From Aeromonas encheleia (GTDB taxonomy: Bacteria > Pseudomonadota > Gammaproteobacteria > Enterobacterales > Aeromonadaceae): a DNA stretch of 64,000 bases. Below are positions 37,365-48,455 of the stretch, one piece after another; the stretch's first letter is position 1, and each line of letters begins with the position of its first letter. Made by a program: the position numbers and the translations under genes. The notes under the pieces are model-generated. The model was not told the origin of the DNA and made no database searches. It was given only the letters and a program-made list of their open reading frames with translations. Where the stretch lies: positions 1,383,001 through 1,447,000 of the forward strand of contig NZ_LR134376.1 in NCBI RefSeq assembly GCF_900637545.1, written 5' to 3'.

Positions 37365-37482
37365 CGGGACTCCTTCGATAGGGCACGCGACTCATGATAG
37401 CCAGTGTTTCTGCCTGGAACCTGAACGCCGATAACAAAATGGCCTGGCCGGTGCACAAAATGCGCAACCGGCCAGCGGCGGT

Positions 37483-38397
37483 TCAGCTCGCCGGCTTGGG
37501 TTCAATCAGCGGCGAGAGCAGCTCGGCGATCTTGTAGAAGGTCTGCACCCGGGTGGTGCTGGGGCGCCACACCAGGCCGATCTCGCGATAGGGCTTCTCC
37601 CCCGGCAGGGGAATGGCCACCAGATCCGAGTTCTCGAGGATGCCGGCGTCGATGGCCATCTGCGGCAGGAAGGTGGTGCCAAGGCCGGCGCCGACCATCT
37701 GCACCAGGGTGTGCAGGCTGGTGGCGGCGAACGGGTTGATCTTGCTCTTGTCCCGCAGCCGGCAGGCGCTCACCGCGTGCTCGGTCAGGCAGTGCTCCCG
37801 CTCCAGCAGGAAGATGCTCTGGTTGGGCAGCTCCTTGTAATCGAACGGCATGTGCAGGCCCGCCGCCATGTTGGATGGCATCACCATGTGGAAGGGATCC
37901 AGCCCCACCGTCTTGCTGTGAAAGCCGCCGATCTCCACCGGCAGCGCCAGGATGAGCAGGTCGAGCTGACCCTGCTCCAGCTGCTTGAGCAGATTGGTGG
38001 TGGTGTCTTCCCGCAGCAGCAGCTCCAGATCTGGATACTCCTTGCCGCACACCTGCAGCAGCTTGCTGAGCAGGAAGGGGGCTATGGTGGGGATGCAGCC
38101 GAGCCGGACCGTGCCGTGCATGACACCGCCCTGCTGCTGGCCGAGCTCCATCAGATCGCGGGCGTCGGAGAGCAGGTTGCGCGCCCGGGCGACTATCTCC
38201 ATGCCGACCGGCGTCATGATGAAGCTCTTGTGGTCACGCTCCACCAGTTGCAGGTTCATCATGTCCTCCAGGGTCTGGATCCCGGTGCTCAGGGTCGACT
38301 GGCTGACATGGCAGGCCTTGGCGGCGCGATTGAAGTTCTTGTGCTCGTCGAGAGCGACCAGATATTGCAGCTGTTTCAGGCTGGGCCAACGTTGCAT
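37483..38397 (-). CDS. oxyR: OxyR-type LysR family peroxide sensor
   Basis: A 304-residue LysR-type activator. The N-terminal helix-turn-helix is LKQLQYLVALDEHKNFNRAAKACHVSQSTLSTGIQTLEDMMNLQLVERD. The C-terminal effector domain has REHCLTEHAVSAC, with the two Cys nine residues apart exactly as C199 and C208 of E. coli OxyR, the pair that forms the peroxide-sensing disulfide; FAATSLHTLVQMVGAGLGTTFLPQMAI also matches OxyR. It therefore probably activates catalase, peroxiredoxin and related genes. Start ATG 38397. The usual oxyR neighbours are absent. Confidence 0.88.
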   Translation of the reverse strand: MQRWPSLKQLQYLVALDEHKNFNRAAKACHVSQSTLSTGIQTLEDMMNLQLVERDHKSFIMTPVGMEIVARARNLLSDARDLMELGQQQGGVMHGTVRLGCIPTIAPFLLSKLLQVCGKEYPDLELLLREDTTTNLLKQLEQGQLDLLILALPVEIGGFHSKTVGLDPFHMVMPSNMAAGLHMPFDYKELPNQSIFLLEREHCLTEHAVSACRLRDKSKINPFAATSLHTLVQMVGAGLGTTFLPQMAIDAGILENSDLVAIPLPGEKPYREIGLVWRPSTTRVQTFYKIAELLSPLIEPKPAS

Positions 38398-38733
38398 AGG
38401 GGGAATCCGATCGTTGCTATCTATTTGATTTAATTAATCTACCATCGGGAGGGCGGTTTGTCGCCGACATTAGGCGCCATCCTGTCCCCTGGCAGAGGCT
38501 TGCGTCACTCAGCGCTAAGGCCAGGAGGCAAGGCCCCATGGCGACCTTAAGCGCCACTGCCCCGGAGCTTATCGCCTTCCCGCTCCCCGTTGAAGCGGCG
38601 CGGCCATGGGATGTGATGGCGATCGGCCTTCCCGGAACGCCACGTACTGGCCGCGGGTGAACCCGGGCGCCGGCCATAAAAAAACGCGCCAGGGGCGCGT
38701 TTTTTGCGAGTCGGGCAGCAGGGCTACTCAGCT
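38398..38733. other. 336-bp gap upstream of oxyR
   Basis: An AT-rich block (about 38411-38445) that should hold the oxyR promoter is followed by GC-rich sequence in which I see no gene. A terminator with stem ACGCGCC/GGCGCGT (38684-38700) flanked by A7 and T6 sits at 38677-38705; on the minus strand it ends the ligase operon. Confidence 0.5.
38677..38705. terminator. terminator after the ATP-grasp ligase gene
   Basis: ACGCGCC (38684-38690) pairs with GGCGCGT (38694-38700), loop AGG, with an A run before and a T run after, so it works in either direction. It lies 29 bases after the ligase stop (minus strand). Confidence 0.85.
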
Positions 38734-39699
38734 CTACTCATCGAAGATGCCGAAGTGATCCTTGGCGAAGTTGACGCGCTGCTCCACGTTCATCTTGACC
38801 TGACCCAGCTTCTCTATGGTCTTGAGGTTGGGCACCAGGCCGCGGCCGTTGGCGATCTGGATGGCGAGACCGGGGCGGGCGTTGAGCTCCAGCAGCATGG
38901 GGCCGCGGAACTTGTCGAGCACCATGTCGGTGCCGATGTAGCCAAGACCCGACATCTCGTAGCAGGAGGCCGCCAGGGTCAGCAGGGTGTCCCAGTGGGG
39001 CACCTTGAGATCGTACAGATCGAGGCCGGTATCCGGGTGGTGGCGCAGCGGATTGCCAAACTGGACCGCCCGCAGCGCGCGGCCGGTACGGATGCACAGG
39101 CCGACGCCGACGGCGCCCTGGTGCAGGTTCGCCTTGCCATCGGAGGCCGAGGTGGAGAGCCGCATCATGGCCATCACCGGGAAGCCCTTGAAGATGATCA
39201 CCCGCGCATCGGGCACCCCTTCGAACGAGTAGCCGTCGAACACATCATCGAAGTTGATGAGGCCTTCCACCAGCGCCACGTCGGGCTTGCCACCCAGCGA
39301 GTAGAGCCCCGCCAGGATGTTGGAGACATGACGCTCCAGATCCTGACCGTTGCAGGCGCTGCCGTTGGGCTTGTAGAACAGGCCATCTTCCTGGCGCAGG
39401 ATCACCAGGATCCCCTTGCCGCCGGAGCCGCGGGCCGGCTTGATGCAGAAGCCCGGCCACTCCTTGACCAGGGTGGTGATCCGGCCCACATCGTGCTGCT
39501 CGCGGATGGTGCCGATAAGCTCGGGCACAGTCACGCCCGCGTCCAGCGCGATGCGTTTGGTCTGCAACTTGTCATCCACCAGCGGATAGAGGCTGCGCGG
39601 GTTGTAACGGCTGATGTAGGAGTGGTTGCGCTTGTTCATGCCGAGGATGCCTGCCTGGGACAGGCTCCACGGACTGGTGTATTTTTCCCAGAACCACAT
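38734..39699 (-). CDS. RimK-related ATP-grasp alpha-L-glutamate ligase-like protein
   Basis: A 321-residue cytoplasmic ATP-grasp enzyme. FCIKPARGSGGKGILVILRQ is the glycine-rich nucleotide loop, VALVEGLINFDDVF the hinge region, and GTDMVLDKFRGPMLLELNARPGLAIQIAN carries the E-x-N metal ligands. It belongs to the RimK-related E-ligase group (TIGR02291, named from memory); RimK adds glutamate to the C terminus of ribosomal protein S6, whereas this group has no settled substrate. It starts three bases after the 7TM protein gene, so the two are cotranslated from one operon with the retropepsin-like lipoprotein. Confidence 0.85.
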   Translation of the reverse strand: MWFWEKYTSPWSLSQAGILGMNKRNHSYISRYNPRSLYPLVDDKLQTKRIALDAGVTVPELIGTIREQHDVGRITTLVKEWPGFCIKPARGSGGKGILVILRQEDGLFYKPNGSACNGQDLERHVSNILAGLYSLGGKPDVALVEGLINFDDVFDGYSFEGVPDARVIIFKGFPVMAMMRLSTSASDGKANLHQGAVGVGLCIRTGRALRAVQFGNPLRHHPDTGLDLYDLKVPHWDTLLTLAASCYEMSGLGYIGTDMVLDKFRGPMLLELNARPGLAIQIANGRGLVPNLKTIEKLGQVKMNVEQRVNFAKDHFGIFDE

Positions 39700-39702
39700 C
39701 TG

Positions 39703-41241
39703 TTACTTGTCCTTACCCGGGGTGCGACCAGACTTCATCTCGTTCACCAGCGGCTTGAAGCGCTTGAGCTCGCTCAGCTTGTAGCCGGTGTAGTTACCCA
39801 TCAGCAGCACGGTCGCCATCAGCACCAGCTGCAGGCCGAGGAAGTTGAAGGTCAGGTGACGGATCAGCTCGTTGTCCATGGCCAGGTAGGCGATGACCGC
39901 AACCAGCAGGGAGCCGCCGCCCTGGCGAACCACTTCCTTCGGACCCTCTTCCTCCCACAGGATGGACATCCGCTCTATGGTCCAGGAGAGGATGATCATC
40001 GGGAAGAAGGTGATCTTCATGCCATCGGTCAGCCCCAGCTTGAAGGCGAAGGCCGAGAAGATGCCGATCATCGAGATCACCATGATGATGATCGCCGATA
40101 TTCGGGCCACCAGCAGCAGGTTGAGCCGCGACAGGTAGGAACGGATGATGAGACCGGTGCCGACGATCAGCAGGAAGCCCACCAGGCCTGTGATGAGCGA
40201 GGTCTGGATGAAGGCGACCGCGATCAGCACCGGCATGAAGGTGCCGGAGGTCTTGATCCCCACCAGGACCCGCAGGAACACCACCATCAGCACGCCGATG
40301 GGGATCAGCAGCAGCCCCTTGAACAGGGCCTGCTCTTCCAGCGGCAGGCTGTGGATGGAGAAGTTCATCATCTCGGACTTCTCGAACTTCTGCGCCAGCG
40401 CCACGTTCACCGGTTGCTCCTGCTCGATCATCGAGAAGGTCACGCGGGAGTTGTGGCCGCCGGTCACGTCCAGCAGGGCGCCCGAGTTGTACTCCCACAG
40501 CAGCAGGTTGGCCGGCTGGCCCTGGCTGCCGTCTTGCGGGTTGAACAGCTTGTAGTCGGTCGGGTTGTTGAACACCTGCAGATAGTCCACCAGCTCCTGG
40601 CGACGACGGCCATCTTCCAGGCTGAGGGCGTGTACCACCCGGGCCGGTACGTTGGCGTTGTTGAGCAGCTCGGCGATCAGGTTGGCACGGCTCTTGTGCG
40701 ACTTCAGCAGCTCGGCGTTCTGCTCCTGCTTCTCGATCTCCTTGATGATCTCGCGGGTCAGGGTGTAGCCGTCGGCGGAGCGCTCCTGCGCCCGCTCCAG
40801 GATCTGCTTCATCGCGGTGGCGTAGGGCTCACTCTCGATCTGCTTCTCGATGGCGGGAGGCTGGGGATTGGCGGCCGGTTTGGCATGGGCATCGGCCATC
40901 ATGTCGACCCGGTAGTAGAGCTCCTGGCGGCCGGAGGCGGTGCGGATGGACCACTCGGCGCGGGCATCACCGTTTTTCTCGACGAAGGAGAGGCCGTAGC
41001 CGGGGCTGGCGGCGTTCTCGTTCATCAGGGTGAAACCGGGCTGGGTGCCCGGAATGGCGAGGGAGGCGATGACCGGCTCACCGGTGGCCTCGAATTCCAG
41101 CTTGGCTTCGATAGACCAGATCTGACGTTTCTCGCCTGGCGTCAAAGGCACGTCCAGCGCGACATGGTGATAAAACGTCATTCCCAGGCCGACAATGTAC
41201 AGCAGGGCGACCAGCAGATAGAACGGCTTACGGGAAACCAT
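39703..41241 (-). CDS. inactive transglutaminase-fold membrane protein with 7TM domain
   Basis: A 512-residue inner-membrane protein: an N-terminal anchor (about residues 6-25), a ~260-residue periplasmic part, then seven hydrophobic helices (about residues 300-490). The periplasmic part resembles the UUP1/inactive transglutaminase domain (SRANLIAELLNNANVPARVVHALSLEDGRRRQELVDYLQVFN), in which the catalytic Cys is absent. The TM part is the 7TM_transglut type. Partner genes on both sides are three bases away. It could be a membrane scaffold or sensor that links the periplasmic protease to the cytoplasmic ligase; that role is inferred. Confidence 0.85.
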   Translation of the reverse strand: MVSRKPFYLLVALLYIVGLGMTFYHHVALDVPLTPGEKRQIWSIEAKLEFEATGEPVIASLAIPGTQPGFTLMNENAASPGYGLSFVEKNGDARAEWSIRTASGRQELYYRVDMMADAHAKPAANPQPPAIEKQIESEPYATAMKQILERAQERSADGYTLTREIIKEIEKQEQNAELLKSHKSRANLIAELLNNANVPARVVHALSLEDGRRRQELVDYLQVFNNPTDYKLFNPQDGSQGQPANLLLWEYNSGALLDVTGGHNSRVTFSMIEQEQPVNVALAQKFEKSEMMNFSIHSLPLEEQALFKGLLLIPIGVLMVVFLRVLVGIKTSGTFMPVLIAVAFIQTSLITGLVGFLLIVGTGLIIRSYLSRLNLLLVARISAIIIMVISMIGIFSAFAFKLGLTDGMKITFFPMIILSWTIERMSILWEEEGPKEVVRQGGGSLLVAVIAYLAMDNELIRHLTFNFLGLQLVLMATVLLMGNYTGYKLSELKRFKPLVNEMKSGRTPGKDK

Positions 41242-41244
41242 GGA

Positions 41245-42033
41245 TTATTTTACATCCTTGAGCTTGGGTTTTGGTTGGATATATTCGCGGGCCACATCGA
41301 CCACGGCGATGTCTTTGAGGAATTCACGGCCCAGCAGCACAGGGAAGGTCATGTCGCTGCGATCCTTGAGGGTAAACTCGGCTTTCTCGGTCATGTCGCC
41401 GATGCGCACCGTGAGGCGCACCACCGGACGGCGGTCGAGATCGTCGGCGGAGGCCTGACGCACCCGCACGTGGCGTACCAGCGGGGCCTCGATCTGGATC
41501 TTGTCGTCCATCTCCTGATGGCTCAGGAAGAAGCGCACCCAGTTCTTGCCGTTGCGCTCGAAGATGGTGATCTCCTGGGCGCTGATGGAGGAGGTGGTGG
41601 CACCGGTATCGACCCGCGCCTGGAAGGCGTCGTTGGCGGCATCGACCCAGATCCACTCCGCTTCACCCACCAGCAGCTTGCCGTCGACGGTGTGACCCTG
41701 GCTCGGGGCCTGGCACTTCTCGGTCGGGATGGCCATGGGCTTGGGGGGCTCTGGTGGCAGGGTAGCCAGCTTGCTGTCGACTTTCTTCACGGACTCTTTC
41801 ATGTTGGTGACATCGGTGTTGAGCTGAACCAGCAGGTGCTGTTGCTGCACATACTGCTTCTGTTGCTGTTCCATGGATGTTTGCAGGCGTTGTTCGCTCA
41901 GGGTGATCTCGTTGCGAATCTCGGCCAGCGTCAGGGTCGGGACAGGGGGTGCTTTCTCCATACTGACACACCCGCCGAGACTGAGCAGGGAGAGCAGGGT
42001 CATTCCTTTTAATTTGCTTTTCATGTCATTCAT
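41245..42033 (-). CDS. lipoprotein with coiled coil and retropepsin-like aspartic protease domain
   Basis: A 262-residue protein. The N terminus MKSKLKGMTLLSLLSLGGC ends in a lipobox (LGGC), predicting a lipid-anchored periplasmic protein. Residues ~35-95 (LAEIRNEITLSEQRLQTSMEQQQKQYVQQQ... KKVDSKL) form a coiled coil. The C-terminal ~140 residues are a RimB/COG4067-type retropepsin-like domain: FQARVDTGATTSSISA has the D-T-G-A active-site loop, VLLGREFLKDIAVVDV the typical end. In cytoplasmic relatives this fold partners RimK-type ligases; here it is outside the cytoplasm. First gene of the three-gene set, 52 bases after cmoB. Confidence 0.85.
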   Translation of the reverse strand: MNDMKSKLKGMTLLSLLSLGGCVSMEKAPPVPTLTLAEIRNEITLSEQRLQTSMEQQQKQYVQQQHLLVQLNTDVTNMKESVKKVDSKLATLPPEPPKPMAIPTEKCQAPSQGHTVDGKLLVGEAEWIWVDAANDAFQARVDTGATTSSISAQEITIFERNGKNWVRFFLSHQEMDDKIQIEAPLVRHVRVRQASADDLDRRPVVRLTVRIGDMTEKAEFTLKDRSDMTFPVLLGREFLKDIAVVDVAREYIQPKPKLKDVK

Positions 42034-42085
42034 TTAACTGTGCTTCCTGGAATTGGGTCAGTGTAACTTCCTGAGCTGCCATCGG

Positions 42086-43063
42086 CTAGTCTTTGGCCTT
42101 CCTGGCGATCAGCACGGCACGTTTGGGTGCCGGGTATCCTTCGACCGTGAGTGCCGGATCGGCGGGATCCAGGTAATCACTCAGGGATTCATTAATCATC
42201 CAGTCGGTACGACGCTGTTCGTCGGTGCTGGTCATATTCTCGTCCACTATCCGCACATCGGTGAATCCACAGCGCTCGACCCAGAGTTTGAGGGCCGCGC
42301 TGGAGGGAATGAACCAGACGTTGCGCATCTTGCCGTAGCGGTCGGTGGGCACCAGCACCTCGTTGACCCCGCCATCCACCACCAGCGTCTCCAGCACCAG
42401 CTCACCATCGTCTTTGAGCTGGTTGCGCAGCTGTTCGATGTGCTCGATGGGGGACTTGCGGTGATAGAGCACCCCCATGGAGAAGACGGTGTCGAAGGCG
42501 CGCAGTTCGGGCAGTTCCTGAATGCCGAGCGGCAACAGGTGGGCCCGTTGATCGTTGCCGGCGAAGTGGCGAATGGCCTCGAACTGGCAGAGGAACAGCG
42601 GACTGGGATCGATGCCTACCGCGAGCTTGGCCCCTTCCCCGACCATGCGCCAGAGGTGGTAGCCGCTGCCGCAGCCCACGTCCAGCACGTAGCGGCCGGC
42701 CAGGGGGCTGATGTGGGGCAGCACCCGATCCCACTTCCAGTCGGAGCGCCACTCGGTGTCGATGTGGATGCCGTGGACATGGAAAGGTCCCTTGCGCCAG
42801 GGCATGAACTGGCGCAGCAGGCTCTCGGTCTTCTTGCGCTCGCCCTCGCTGAGGCTGTCATCGCTGCCGATCTCGACCCGGCTGTGCAGTTCGATATGGC
42901 CGGGGGCGACCGTGGGCAGCTTGTTGAGCGCCCGGTTCCAGCGCGGCAGATCCCCGTGCAGGTTGTCGTGCTGCCAGGCGTGCAGCTGGGCGGGCAGGCT
43001 ATGCAGCCAGTGGCTCAGCCGGTTCTTGGCGATCAGTTGATAAAAGTTGGCAAAGTCGATCAT
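42086..43063 (-). CDS. cmoB: tRNA U34 carboxymethyltransferase CmoB
   Basis: A 325-residue enzyme (E. coli 323) that transfers the carboxymethyl group of carboxy-S-adenosylmethionine to 5-hydroxyuridine-34 of tRNAs. [32 protein letters not shown] is the SAM-fold motif; [38 protein letters not shown] is diagnostic of CmoB. It starts three bases after cmoA, which makes the cofactor, so the pair forms a functional unit, as in E. coli. Confidence 0.95.
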   Translation of the reverse strand: MIDFANFYQLIAKNRLSHWLHSLPAQLHAWQHDNLHGDLPRWNRALNKLPTVAPGHIELHSRVEIGSDDSLSEGERKKTESLLRQFMPWRKGPFHVHGIHIDTEWRSDWKWDRVLPHISPLAGRYVLDVGCGSGYHLWRMVGEGAKLAVGIDPSPLFLCQFEAIRHFAGNDQRAHLLPLGIQELPELRAFDTVFSMGVLYHRKSPIEHIEQLRNQLKDDGELVLETLVVDGGVNEVLVPTDRYGKMRNVWFIPSSAALKLWVERCGFTDVRIVDENMTSTDEQRRTDWMINESLSDYLDPADPALTVEGYPAPKRAVLIARKAKD

Positions 43064-43066
43064 GGC

Positions 43067-44413
<1,347 letters not shown>

Positions 44414-45262
44414 TTAAAAGTCCAGTGAGCCTTGCCGCGCGCGATCGTTTTCCCCCGGCCAGGGTGCCATTGGGTGGCCGAGCAACTGGCTTATCTGGCG
44501 CGCCAGTTCGGGGGCTCTGGCATTGTCGGCGGTATGAATAAAGAGGTGGAGATCCTTTCCCTCCGCCAGCCACTGTTGCCAGCGGGGCAGCCAGGGCGGC
44601 AGGAAGGGGTGGTTGGCGGCCGGATCCGGCAAGCCGATGAGGCGCACCACAGGGGCATCGGCGGTGGCGAGCAGGTGCACCGGCAGCCTGGGCTTCTTGC
44701 CCTGGGCGTCGATCATCGCCGGGGTGCTGGCCGGCACCGAGAACAGCGGCCGGCTGTCGAGCATGATGCGGTTGACGCCCTGCTCCATCAGCAACCGGTT
44801 CAGGGCCCGCTCCGCCTCACCCTTGGCGAAGAAGTCGGGGTGACGCACCTCCAGCGCATAGCGAAAGTCTTGCGGCAAGCGCTGGAAGAAGGCGGCAAGG
44901 CGCGGCAGGCCGGCGGGGCCGAAGCGGGCGGGCAGTTGCAGCTTGAGCAGCCCCAGCTTGTCGTGCAGCGGGCCGAGCAGGGCGATGAAGTCGCTCACTT
45001 GCTTGTCGACGCTGACCAGATCGCTCTGGTGGCTGATGGTCTGCGGAAACTTGAAGCTGAAACGGAAGCTGTCCGGTACCGCATCGCTCCAGCGGCGCAC
45101 CGTGTCCGGGGTCGGCGAGGCGTAGAAGGTGGTATTGCCTTCCACCGTGTTGAAGACTTGGGCATAGTGGGCGAGGTGGTCGGCGGGCTTGGCACCCATG
45201 CCCAGTAACTGACCGGGCCAGGCCGGGTGTGACCACTGCGGCAGACCCAAATAGAGGCTCAT
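44414..45262 (-). CDS. DUF72 (YecE-like) TIM-barrel protein
   Basis: A 282-residue protein of the DUF72/YecE family. YLGLPQWSHPAWPGQL at the start, YAQVFNTVEGNTTFYASPTPDTVRRW, RFSFKFPQTISHQ and YALEVRHPDFF are the characteristic strands of the barrel, whose biochemical role is unknown. The late LHLFIHTADNARAPELARQI is also typical. I chose ATG 45262 (AGGA before it), giving MSLYLGL. In E. coli yecE also lies between aspS and cmoA; the tandem repeat and a 600-base gap separate it from cmoA here. Confidence 0.85.
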   Translation of the reverse strand: MSLYLGLPQWSHPAWPGQLLGMGAKPADHLAHYAQVFNTVEGNTTFYASPTPDTVRRWSDAVPDSFRFSFKFPQTISHQSDLVSVDKQVSDFIALLGPLHDKLGLLKLQLPARFGPAGLPRLAAFFQRLPQDFRYALEVRHPDFFAKGEAERALNRLLMEQGVNRIMLDSRPLFSVPASTPAMIDAQGKKPRLPVHLLATADAPVVRLIGLPDPAANHPFLPPWLPRWQQWLAEGKDLHLFIHTADNARAPELARQISQLLGHPMAPWPGENDRARQGSLDF

Positions 45263-45349
45263 GACGGATCCTGTGTGCTGGTTTCGCTCTTTTTGCACTC
45301 ATTTTTGATCCTGAATGATAAAAACAGGGCAAAGGAGGCTGCGGGCCAT

Positions 45350-45697
45350 TTTACCCAAATGGGGGTTTTCCTCTATAATGCCAGCCCTTTTGTTTGCCAA
45401 TTTGTTGTGACCCACGGGGTCATGCGCCTAAGGTGGCGATGGCGGCGACCATACACTTGCCAAACAACGACGCTTGCCGATGCCCTCGCACCGACTTTAT
45501 TGGCCCCCATAGGGGTTGCCTCCGGTCGCGCCGACATCGCTGGCAACGGTCCGGTTCTGGGGAGCCGGATGGTACGAGACTGATTTCAAACCGGGTAAGA
45601 ACAAGAATCTGGCCAGCTGTGAGACAGACGGTGCTTGCCAGTCGTGCCCGGCGGCCCAAGGTTAACCGTCTCTCTACAATTTCGAAGGAAGAAGTCC
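45350..45697 (+). promoter_or_regulatory. aspS promoter and ~310-base leader
   Basis: TTTACC (45350-45355) and a perfect TATAAT (45374-45379), 18 bases apart, should start transcription near 45386, leaving about 310 untranslated bases before aspS. The leader contains possible hairpins, including GAGACAGACGGT near 45620 against ACCGTCTCTC near 45667. I see no convincing reading frame with a ribosome site and no known riboswitch or T-box. Confidence 0.5.
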
Positions 45698-47476
45698 ATG
45701 CGCTCTATCTATTGCGGACAGGTCAATGAGGCCCATGCCGGGCAGACCATTACATTGTGCGGTTGGGTCCATCGTCGTCGTGACCTCGGCGGTCTGATCT
45801 TTATCGATATGCGCGACCGGGAAGGGATCGTGCAGGTATTCTTCGATCCGGACAAACCGGACGCCTTCGCCCTGGCCTCCGAACTGCGCGGAGAGTTCTG
45901 CATCCAGGTGACCGGTGTGGTGCGTAGCCGCCCCGACTCCCAGCGCAACAGCGACATGGCCACCGGTGCCATCGAGGTGTTTGGTCACGAGTTGACCATC
46001 ATCAACCGCTCAGAGCCCTTGCCGCTCGACTTCAACCAGACCAACAGCGAAGAGATCAGCCTCAAGTACCGCTATCTGGATCTGCGTCGCCCCGAGATGG
46101 CCAAGTACCTGAAGACCCGTGCCAAGGCCAGCGCCTTCGTGCGCCGCTTCATGGACGAGCAGGGCTTCCTCGACATCGAGACCCCCATGCTGACCAAGGC
46201 CACTCCGGAAGGGGCCCGTGATTACCTGGTGCCGAGCCGCGTCCACAAGGGCAAGTTCTACGCCCTGCCGCAGTCCCCGCAGCTGTTCAAGCAGTTGCTG
46301 ATGATGTCCGGCTTCGATCGTTACTACCAGATCGTCAAGTGCTTCCGCGATGAAGACCTGCGGGCCGACCGTCAGCCTGAATTCACCCAGATCGACGTGG
46401 AGACCTCCTTCATGACCGCACCCCAGGTGCGCGAGCTGATGGAAGAGATGATCCGCCAGCTGTGGCAACACGTGCTGGCCGTGGATCTCGGCGACTTCCC
46501 GGTGATGACCTTCGACGAGGCCATGCGCCGCTTCGGCTCCGACAAGCCGGACCTGCGCCTGCCGATGGAGCTGGTCGACGTGGCCGATCTGCTGACCGAG
46601 GTGGAGTTCGCGGTGTTCGCCGGTCCGGCCAAGGATCCGAAAGGCCGCGTGGCGGCCCTGAAGGTACCGGGCGGCGCCGAGCTGTCCCGCAAGCAGATCG
46701 ACGAGTACACCAAGTTCGTCGGCATCTATGGCGCCAAGGGGCTGGCCTGGATGAAGGTCAACGCCGCGGCCAATGGCCTCGAGGGCGTTCAGTCTCCGGT
46801 CGCCAAGTTCCTCTCCGATGAAATCGTGCGCGAGATCCTGGCCCGCACCGGCGCGGCCGACGGCGACATCATCTTCTTCGGCGCCGACAGCAAGAAGGTG
46901 GTGTGCGATGCCATCGGCGCCCTGCGCCTGAAGGTGGGTCGCGATCTGGGTCTGGTGGAGAACTGCTGGAAGCCGCTGTGGGTCATCGACTTCCCCATGT
47001 TCGAGGAAGACAGCGAGGGTGGCCTGGCCGCCATGCACCACCCCTTCACCGCACCGAGCAATCTGGGTCCGACCGAGCTGAAAGCCAATCCGCTGGAAGC
47101 CTATGCCAACGCCTACGACATGGTGATCAACGGTTACGAAGTGGGCGGCGGTTCTGTCCGTATCCACAACAGCGAGATGCAGTCCACCGTGTTCGACATC
47201 CTGGGGATCACCCCGGACGAGCAACGCCTCAAGTTCGGCTTCCTGCTGGATGCGCTGAAGTACGGTACCCCGCCGCACGCCGGTCTGGCCTTCGGCCTGG
47301 ATCGTCTGAGCATGCTGCTGACCGGTACCGACAACATCCGGGACGTGATCGCCTTCCCGAAAACCACGGCCGCCGCCTGTCTGATGACGGACGCTCCCAG
47401 CTTCGCCAACCAGGCTCAGCTGACCGAGCTGGCCATCGCCACTGTTGCCAAGGCCGAGGCTGAGGCGAAAGCCTGA
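45698..47476 (+). CDS. aspS: aspartate--tRNA ligase
   Basis: A 592-residue class II synthetase of the bacterial type with all three parts: an N-terminal OB-fold anticodon-binding domain ([26 protein letters not shown]), the catalytic core ([24 protein letters not shown] motif 2; [15 protein letters not shown] motif 3), and the GAD insertion domain in between, roughly residues 280-420. ATG 45698 has GAAGGAAG eight bases upstream; an earlier ATG would add 21 unrelated residues. Followed by yebC. Confidence 0.97.
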   Translation: MRSIYCGQVNEAHAGQTITLCGWVHRRRDLGGLIFIDMRDREGIVQVFFDPDKPDAFALASELRGEFCIQVTGVVRSRPDSQRNSDMATGAIEVFGHELTIINRSEPLPLDFNQTNSEEISLKYRYLDLRRPEMAKYLKTRAKASAFVRRFMDEQGFLDIETPMLTKATPEGARDYLVPSRVHKGKFYALPQSPQLFKQLLMMSGFDRYYQIVKCFRDEDLRADRQPEFTQIDVETSFMTAPQVRELMEEMIRQLWQHVLAVDLGDFPVMTFDEAMRRFGSDKPDLRLPMELVDVADLLTEVEFAVFAGPAKDPKGRVAALKVPGGAELSRKQIDEYTKFVGIYGAKGLAWMKVNAAANGLEGVQSPVAKFLSDEIVREILARTGAADGDIIFFGADSKKVVCDAIGALRLKVGRDLGLVENCWKPLWVIDFPMFEEDSEGGLAAMHHPFTAPSNLGPTELKANPLEAYANAYDMVINGYEVGGGSVRIHNSEMQSTVFDILGITPDEQRLKFGFLLDALKYGTPPHAGLAFGLDRLSMLLTGTDNIRDVIAFPKTTAAACLMTDAPSFANQAQLTELAIATVAKAEAEAKA

Positions 47477-47546
47477 GAACATGCTTAAGACCGGGTCGCT
47501 GCGCGGCCCGTATCCCATTGATTTAAAATTATAACGGAGAGTTTTT

Positions 47547-48287
47547 ATGGCAGGTCACAGCAAATGGGCCAACATCAAACACCGCAAGGCGGCGCAAGAC
47601 GCCAAGCGTGGCAAGATCTTCACCAAGTTGATCCGTGAAATCACCACCTCAGCGCGGATCGGTGACGCGGATCCGGCCAACAACCCGCGTCTGCGCGCGG
47701 CGGTGGCGGCGGCCCTGACCGGCAACATGACCCGAGACACCATCAACCGCGCCATCCAGCGTGGCGCCGGTGGTGGCGATGGCGAACAGCTCGAGACCAT
47801 TATCTATGAAGGTTACGGCCCGGCGGGCTCCGCGGTGATGGTGGAGTGCCTGACCGACAACCGTAACCGCACCGTCGCCGAGGTGCGTCACGCCTTCAAC
47901 AAGTGCGGTGGCAACCTGGGCACCGACGGCTCGGTGGCCTACCTGTTCAGCAAGAAAGGCCTGATCACCTTCGTCGGCGTGGACGAAGATGCCCTGATGG
48001 ATGCGGCGCTGGAAGCCGGTGCCGATGATGTGGTGACCGAGGAGGATGGCTCCATCGAGGTGTACACCACCCCGAACGACTTCGGCACCGTGCTGGATGG
48101 CCTGGAAGCGGCTGGCTTCAAGCCCGAGAGCGCCGAAGTGACCATGATCCCCTCCACCGAGGCCGAGCTGGATGCCGAGACCGCACCCAAGCTGATGCGT
48201 CTGATCGACATGCTCGAAGATCTGGACGACGTGCAGGAGGTGTACCACAACGGCTCCATCTCCGACGAAGTGGCAGAACTGCTCTGA
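47547..48287 (+). CDS. yebC: YebC/PmpR family DNA-binding or translation factor
   Basis: A 246-residue protein, the same length as E. coli Yeb[29 protein letters not shown] at the start and [28 protein letters not shown] are invariant family blocks. YebC proteins have been described as DNA-binding regulators and, more recently, as factors that help ribosomes at proline stretches. ATG 47547 has CGGAGAG upstream. Located 70 bases after aspS; the ruvABC genes that usually follow in related genomes are absent. Confidence 0.95.
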   Translation: MAGHSKWANIKHRKAAQDAKRGKIFTKLIREITTSARIGDADPANNPRLRAAVAAALTGNMTRDTINRAIQRGAGGGDGEQLETIIYEGYGPAGSAVMVECLTDNRNRTVAEVRHAFNKCGGNLGTDGSVAYLFSKKGLITFVGVDEDALMDAALEAGADDVVTEEDGSIEVYTTPNDFGTVLDGLEAAGFKPESAEVTMIPSTEAELDAETAPKLMRLIDMLEDLDDVQEVYHNGSISDEVAELL

Positions 48288-48361
48288 TCGTCAGGTAGCG
48301 TTATCGCCGGGTAGAAAACCCGGGAGGGGCATCACCACGGTGTCACCTCCGACGAGAGCAC

Positions 48362-48390
48362 GAAACGGCAGCCCTGGGCTGCCGTTTTTT
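48362..48390 (+). terminator. yebC terminator
   Basis: AACGGCAGC (48364-48372) pairs with GCTGCCGTT (48379-48387) and runs into TTTTTT. Almost identical in sequence to two terminators after eptA (50251 and 50482). Confidence 0.85.
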
Positions 48391-48438
48391 ACATCTGAAT
48401 GGCCCCGTTTGAGTTTATTTTATCCAATCTGCTCCCGC

Positions 48439-48455
48439 CTTAATTCCCGCTTAAG
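48439..48455 (+). promoter_or_regulatory. PmrA box upstream of eptA
   Basis: CTTAAT (48439-48444), five bases, CTTAAG (48450-48455) is a full match to the PmrA/BasR operator (two TTAA half-sites 11 bases apart). It lies about 145 bases before the eptA start and in its orientation. A weak -10-like TACTCT follows around 48466. Confidence 0.6.

Noticed and set aside
38398..38445. OxyR self-binding site before oxyR
   Set aside because: AT-rich with CTAT/ATAG-like pieces, but the four-element spacing of the OxyR motif is not met.
38704..42012. An uninterrupted 1102-codon plus-strand frame across the ligase/7TM/protease genes
   Set aside because: It is antisense to three genes with clear family motifs; its product is His/Gln/Gly/Val-rich with no domain, as expected from the complement of GC-rich codons.
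45386..45697. 6S RNA, tmRNA, RNase P RNA or SRP RNA gene
   Set aside because: Compared from memory with their conserved cores; no match.
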